Assembly: GCF_014235785.1 (NCBI RefSeq)
Contig: NZ_CP060137.1
Span: forward strand, 310,001-374,000
Direction: 5' to 3'
Length of the DNA: 64,000 nt
From: Bacillus sp. PAMC26568
Lineage (GTDB): Bacteria > Bacillota > Bacilli > Bacillales > Bacillaceae
In this document: in pieces, positions 61,194 to 64,000 of the stretch
How the letters are laid out: the number at the start of each line of letters is the position of its first letter
Numbering within the stretch: position 1 is the first letter of the stretch
Position numbers and translations under genes: made by a program
Notes under the pieces: model-generated
Told to the model about the DNA's origin: nothing
The model's database searches: none
Seen by the model: only the letters and a program-made list of their open reading frames with translations

Positions 61194-61922
61194 TTGAGAA
61201 TAAAAGAAGTCGCGGATTTAGTTGGGATCAGTGTGCGCACGCTGCATCATTATGATGAAATCGGATTGTTAACTCCAGATGAGGTAACAGGTTCCGGATA
61301 CCGGCTTTATTCCAATGAAAATCTTGAAACACTGCAGCAGATCTTATTTTTCAAAGAGCTTGGTTTCCCTTTGAAAAAGATTAAAGAAATTATCAACAGC
61401 CCTTCTTTTGATCGTGAGGAGGCACTCACGCTGCACAGGAAAATGCTGCTTGAGAAGAGAAATCGTCTTGATCAAATGATTGCAACGGTTGATAAAACAA
61501 TACAGTATGCGAAAGGAGAAATTGACATGTCCAATAAAGAAAAGTTTGAAGGCTTTGATTTCAGTGAAAATCCTTATGAACAGGAAGCGCGTGAACGATG
61601 GGGAGACAAGGCAGTTGATAAGGCTAACGCAAAAGCAGCAAGTATGACAAAAGAGATGCAGGAGAACTTTAATAATCTCTATAGAAAGCTTGCAGATCTG
61701 CGTCACGAATCACCTTCTTCTGAAGAGTCACAGGCTGCAATCGGAGAATGGTATGTGCTTTTGAATGAATTCGGCCACTACTCATATGATGCTTTTAAAG
61801 GCTTAGGGCAGATGTATGTGGATGATGAACGCTTTACGAAGAACATTGATAAGTTCGGTGAAGGTCTGGCTGTATTTATGCGGGATGCGATGGGAATTTA
61901 CGCGGATAATCAAAAGAAATAA
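61194..61922 (+). CDS. MerR family regulator with TipAS effector domain (Mta-like)
   Basis: 242 residues. N-terminal winged HTH ([38 protein letters not shown]), a coiled-coil dimerisation helix (about 80-115), then a TipAS antibiotic-recognition domain (about 125-238: [40 protein letters not shown]). Related regulators such as Mta and TipAL turn on multidrug exporters. The TTG at 61194 follows GGGAGG; the open frame back to 61110 lacks family similarity and would cover the operator. No efflux gene is adjacent in this window. Confidence 0.9.
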   Translation: MRIKEVADLVGISVRTLHHYDEIGLLTPDEVTGSGYRLYSNENLETLQQILFFKELGFPLKKIKEIINSPSFDREEALTLHRKMLLEKRNRLDQMIATVDKTIQYAKGEIDMSNKEKFEGFDFSENPYEQEARERWGDKAVDKANAKAASMTKEMQENFNNLYRKLADLRHESPSSEESQAAIGEWYVLLNEFGHYSYDAFKGLGQMYVDDERFTKNIDKFGEGLAVFMRDAMGIYADNQKK

Positions 61923-61927
61923 GAGAG

Positions 61928-61966
61928 ACAAAGCTCATCCAGATTTTTTGGCTGAGCTTTGTTTAA
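61928..61966 (+). terminator. terminator after the MerR gene
   Basis: ACAAAGCTCA pairs with TGAGCTTTGT, followed by TTAAT. Loop of 15 nt. Confidence 0.75.
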
Positions 61967-61996
61967 TAAACAGAAGTATAAATATTGCGCGTTGAT

Positions 61997-62059
61997 TTCC
62001 AGCTTTAGCGCCTAGCTCCCTGTTCATCGCGAATCGACAAAGACTTCTTCCGCTTTTCT
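61997..62059. repeat. shortened copy of the GCGCCTAGC-type repeat
   Basis: Starts CCAGCTTTAGCGCCTAGCTC and ends CTTCCGCTTTTCT, both ends like the element at 35637-35756 but with the middle missing (about 63 nt against 120). It touches the 3' end of the small minus-strand gene. Confidence 0.55.
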
Positions 62060-62061
62060 AA

Positions 62062-62211
62062 TTAAATGCAAATCTTAAACAAAATAAGATCCATGCATAT
62101 TTTTTTCCTGGGAGCAGAATATAAGTGATACGTTTCATTGAACTGCATTTTTTTATCAAGTTCTTCTTTGTGATGCATTCTTAATTTTTCAAAAGCGTAC
62201 GTGTTCATATC
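62062..62211 (-). CDS. small protein of unknown function
   Basis: 49 residues: MDMNTYAFEKLRMHHKEELD begins an amphipathic, charged helix. AAAGGAGGC sits 7 nt before the ATG at 62211, which makes translation likely; the longer open frame to 62253 would cover that box. Divergent from the RraB-family gene. No family recognised. Confidence 0.5.
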   Translation of the reverse strand, partial: DMNTYAFEKLRMHHKEELDKKMQFNETYHLYSAPRKKICMDLILFKICI

Positions 62212-62381
62212 CATTTCTGCCGCCTCCTTTTTGATACTTTTACTATATGACAATGAGTGAATGGAGGCGATTCGTCATTGGATTGAAGTTTTCTCCAACT
62301 TTAGAATGGGATTCATGGTTGCTCTTTCTGAAAATTACTGGATAATGAAGGTGGAGACTTGAACAGAATGGAGGAAACGAA

Positions 62382-62702
62382 ATGAATTTTCCGAAGGATG
62401 AGGATGGAAAAGTTCTAAATATGCTGTACAAAGAAGGATTGAATTTTAAAAAACCTCATATGATTGATTTTTATGTGGCGGTTCCAGATCAAAAGAATGG
62501 AGAAGCCATCTTAAAAGCACTATCCGATAAAGGCTATAAATTTATGATGGAGTATGACGATGATGTAGAAGAGTGGACTTGCTTTGGCTCTGTAAAGATG
62601 CATTTGAAGCATAATGAGATTGTTGGCATGCAGAAGAAACTTGATGAGATCTGCAAGCCTCTTGGCGGGTATGCAGATGGCTGGGGTGTCATGACGGAAT
62701 AG
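62382..62702 (+). CDS. RraB family protein (regulator of RNase E inhibitor type)
   Basis: 106 residues: FPKDEDGKVLNMLYKEGLNF, KPHMIDFYVAVPDQKNGEAI, and the acidic MEYDDDVEEWTCFGSVKM match the RraB (PF06877-type) fold. In enterics RraB inhibits RNase E; Bacillaceae lack a classical RNase E, so its target here is unknown. Strong TGGAGG box before the ATG. Confidence 0.8.
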   Translation: MNFPKDEDGKVLNMLYKEGLNFKKPHMIDFYVAVPDQKNGEAILKALSDKGYKFMMEYDDDVEEWTCFGSVKMHLKHNEIVGMQKKLDEICKPLGGYADGWGVMTE

Positions 62703-62736
62703 AAAAAGCCAGCCGAATGTCGGCTGACTTTTTTAT
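62703..62736. terminator. bidirectional terminator between the RraB gene and ctaB
   Basis: CAGCCGA pairs with TCGGCTG around ATG, with A-rich and T-rich flanks on the two sides. Confidence 0.8.
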
Positions 62737-63647
62737 AAGAATGATACAATGATCAACATTGTAAAGATAATTGTTAAATGATTTAGTGAAAAGATGAACA
62801 TCATCGTTGCCCATTTGTAGTCATCCATCTTTTTAAAGCTGATGATTCCTGCAAGCATCCAGGCAAGGGTCAGTCCGAACATTGTAAATGCCACCACTTT
62901 GCTGAACGATAGGAATAGGAATGATGCTGCAAGCAATAAAGTTAAATAAACGATTGTTTGAATTTTGGCGCGGAATGTTCCTTTTACAACCGGAAGCATC
63001 GGCACACTAGCATTCTTGTAATCTTCTAAACGTCTGATCGCAATCGCATAGAAATGCGGCGGCTGCCATAAAAACATTAAGACGAACAATCCGAGTGCAG
63101 CAGGGTGGAACAGGTCAGGCGAGATGGCTACCCAGCCAATCAAAGGAGCAATGGCACCGGATAAGCTGCCTACTTCAGTGTTATAAATTGTTCTTCTTTT
63201 TGTCCACATTGTATAAGGAACAAGATATAGGAATAAACCGAGTGCTCCTATGAATGCCGTAAGTGGCGAGATCAAGAACAAGAACACGATTCCGCTTATT
63301 GAAAGAACGATGCCAAGCCATAAAGCAAACTTGGGATGGATGGACCCTGTAACTGTCGGTCGTTCCATCGTTCTTTGCATAAGAGAATCAATATCCCGAT
63401 CATAATAGTTATTAATTGCACCGGCACCGCCTACAACAGATGCTGTACCCAGCAGCGCAAGAATGACAACGAGAATGTTATCGACAAAACTTATATTATA
63501 TACAGCTAATGCTACAGAAAGGCCGGCAAACATACCTAGAAGATTGGACTTCACAATGCCGTCTTTTACGATAGCCTTAAAATTACTCCAAGAAAAGATG
63601 CTTTTTATAGAAAGAGAATCCTCTACAATTACCTCTGTACTTTTCAT
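62733..63647 (-). CDS. ctaB: protoheme IX farnesyltransferase (CtaB/CyoE, haem O synthase)
   Basis: 304 residues, UbiA-superfamily membrane prenyltransferase that adds farnesyl to haem B for haem A/O of terminal oxidases. The Asp-rich motif NNYYDRDIDSLMQRTMERPT and the second loop WQPPHFYAIAIRRLEDY are clear, with about eight or nine membrane helices. The ATG at 63647 is 7 nt from AAGGAGA; a GTG at 63650 is the alternative. Confidence 0.96.
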   Translation of the reverse strand: MKSTEVIVEDSLSIKSIFSWSNFKAIVKDGIVKSNLLGMFAGLSVALAVYNISFVDNILVVILALLGTASVVGGAGAINNYYDRDIDSLMQRTMERPTVTGSIHPKFALWLGIVLSISGIVFLFLISPLTAFIGALGLFLYLVPYTMWTKRRTIYNTEVGSLSGAIAPLIGWVAISPDLFHPAALGLFVLMFLWQPPHFYAIAIRRLEDYKNASVPMLPVVKGTFRAKIQTIVYLTLLLAASFLFLSFSKVVAFTMFGLTLAWMLAGIISFKKMDDYKWATMMFIFSLNHLTIIFTMLIIVSFL

Positions 63648-63818
63648 CACAATTCTCCTTTTCTTTTTAAATCCACACTCTTACTAACATAAACGATTCT
63701 CTACCATATTAACAGTTATTTATATTGGAAAGTAATAGACGAGAGCATTTGACAAAAAGATGTCGTATCTTTGTGAACATTTTCTATACGTTTTCTTAGT
63801 TTTCTGATAATTATTATG

Positions 63819-63847
63819 TTGAGAATGTGCTTGTTGGCCACTATAAT
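63819..63847 (+). promoter_or_regulatory. sigma-A promoter of the right-edge gene
   Basis: TTGAGA (63819-63824), a 17-nt spacer and a perfect TATAAT (63842-63847), 33 nt before the ATG at 63881. Confidence 0.8.
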
Positions 63848-63880
63848 GACAGTATCATCCATAAAAAGGAGTGTGCTGTT

Positions 63881-64000
63881 ATGAAACATCAAGCAACGCC
63901 GTATTTAATGTTTAATGGTAATGCAAAAGAAGCGCTCAAATATTATAAAGGTGTATTCGGCGGTGAAATCGCTGAAATTCAGACGTATGGAGAGGCTGAT
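63881..64000 (+). CDS. VOC-family (PhnB/glyoxalase-like) protein, 5' part
   Basis: Forty codons up to the window edge: MKHQATPYLMFNGNAKEALK followed by YYKGVFGGEIAEIQTYGEAD. The pattern P-x-L-x-F-x-G-x-A-x-x-A-x-x-Y-x-x-x-F is that of PhnB-like VOC proteins. AAAAAGGAG lies upstream. The enzymatic role, if any, cannot be told from the fragment. Confidence 0.75.
   Translation, partial: MKHQATPYLMFNGNAKEALKYYKGVFGGEIAEIQTYGEAD

Overview
The window is a chromosomal segment of a motile, naturally competent, endospore-former-like member of the Bacillaceae (Firmicutes). The evidence is gene order. From about 24.9 kb to 61 kb it follows the Bacillus subtilis order yvyE-degS-degU-degV-comFA-comFB-comFC-yvyF-flgM-flgN-flgK-flgL-yviE-fliW-csrA-hag-flaG-fliD-fliS-fliT-hpf-secA-prfB-yvjA-cccB-ftsE-ftsX-ctpB-swrA-minJ, with A+T-rich DNA, many TTG/GTG starts and strong GGAGG ribosome sites. 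The genus cannot be fixed from the sequence alone.

Region 1 (0-25 kb) is a cell-surface polysaccharide and cell-wall locus. It holds UDP-sugar genes (galU, UDP-glucose dehydrogenase, mnaA), three GT-B glycosyltransferases and a left-handed beta-helix acetyltransferase. A large SH3-repeat amidase sits on the minus strand. Then come an acyltransferase-3 protein, two tandem TagO-like priming transferases, and a compact operon of aminotransferase, chain-length-type protein, Gfo/Idh oxidoreductase, UDP-GlcNAc dehydrogenase, Wzx flippase and Wzy polymerase. Taken together this looks like a Wzx/Wzy polymer containing a 2,3-diacetamido-uronic acid. A minus-strand group (SpoIID/LytB protein, SH3-like secreted protein, LCP transferase) lies between it and yvyE.

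Region 2 (25-47 kb) is the regulatory, competence and flagellar block. DegSU and SwrA are motility/exoprotein regulators. FlgM, FliW, CsrA and Hag make up the usual sigma-D and CsrA control loops. Good sigma-D promoter candidates precede yvyF, flgM, hag, flaG and the minus-strand SpoIID operon. The hag leader carries a hairpin with GGA in its loop that fits a CsrA site. A 5 kb, A+T-rich insertion between hag and flaG carries a glycosyltransferase-TPR protein, an 838-residue glycosyltransferase-methyltransferase-methyltransferase fusion, and a decayed gene. I read it as a flagellin-glycosylation island.

Region 3 (47-64 kb) has housekeeping genes: hpf (with a sigma-B promoter), secA, prfB with its programmed +1 frameshift, yvjA, cccB, ftsEX, a PcsB-like coiled-coil M23 peptidase, ctpB, swrA, minJ, a TipA/Mta-type MerR regulator with a 19-bp-spacer promoter, an RraB-family gene, ctaB and the start of a VOC-family gene.

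The most unusual signal is intergenic. Several gene-free stretches are built of units with an exact 21-nt period, mostly in blocks of five. Each locus uses a different short core (TTGAAAGT-like, TTGATAAT-like on the minus strand, AATAAAA-like), and two of the loci are themselves tandemly duplicated (offsets 207 and 247 nt). Other dispersed repeats are a pair of roughly 190-nt inverted copies flanking secA-cccB and a GCGCCTAGC-type element downstream of flgL with a shortened relative near 62 kb.
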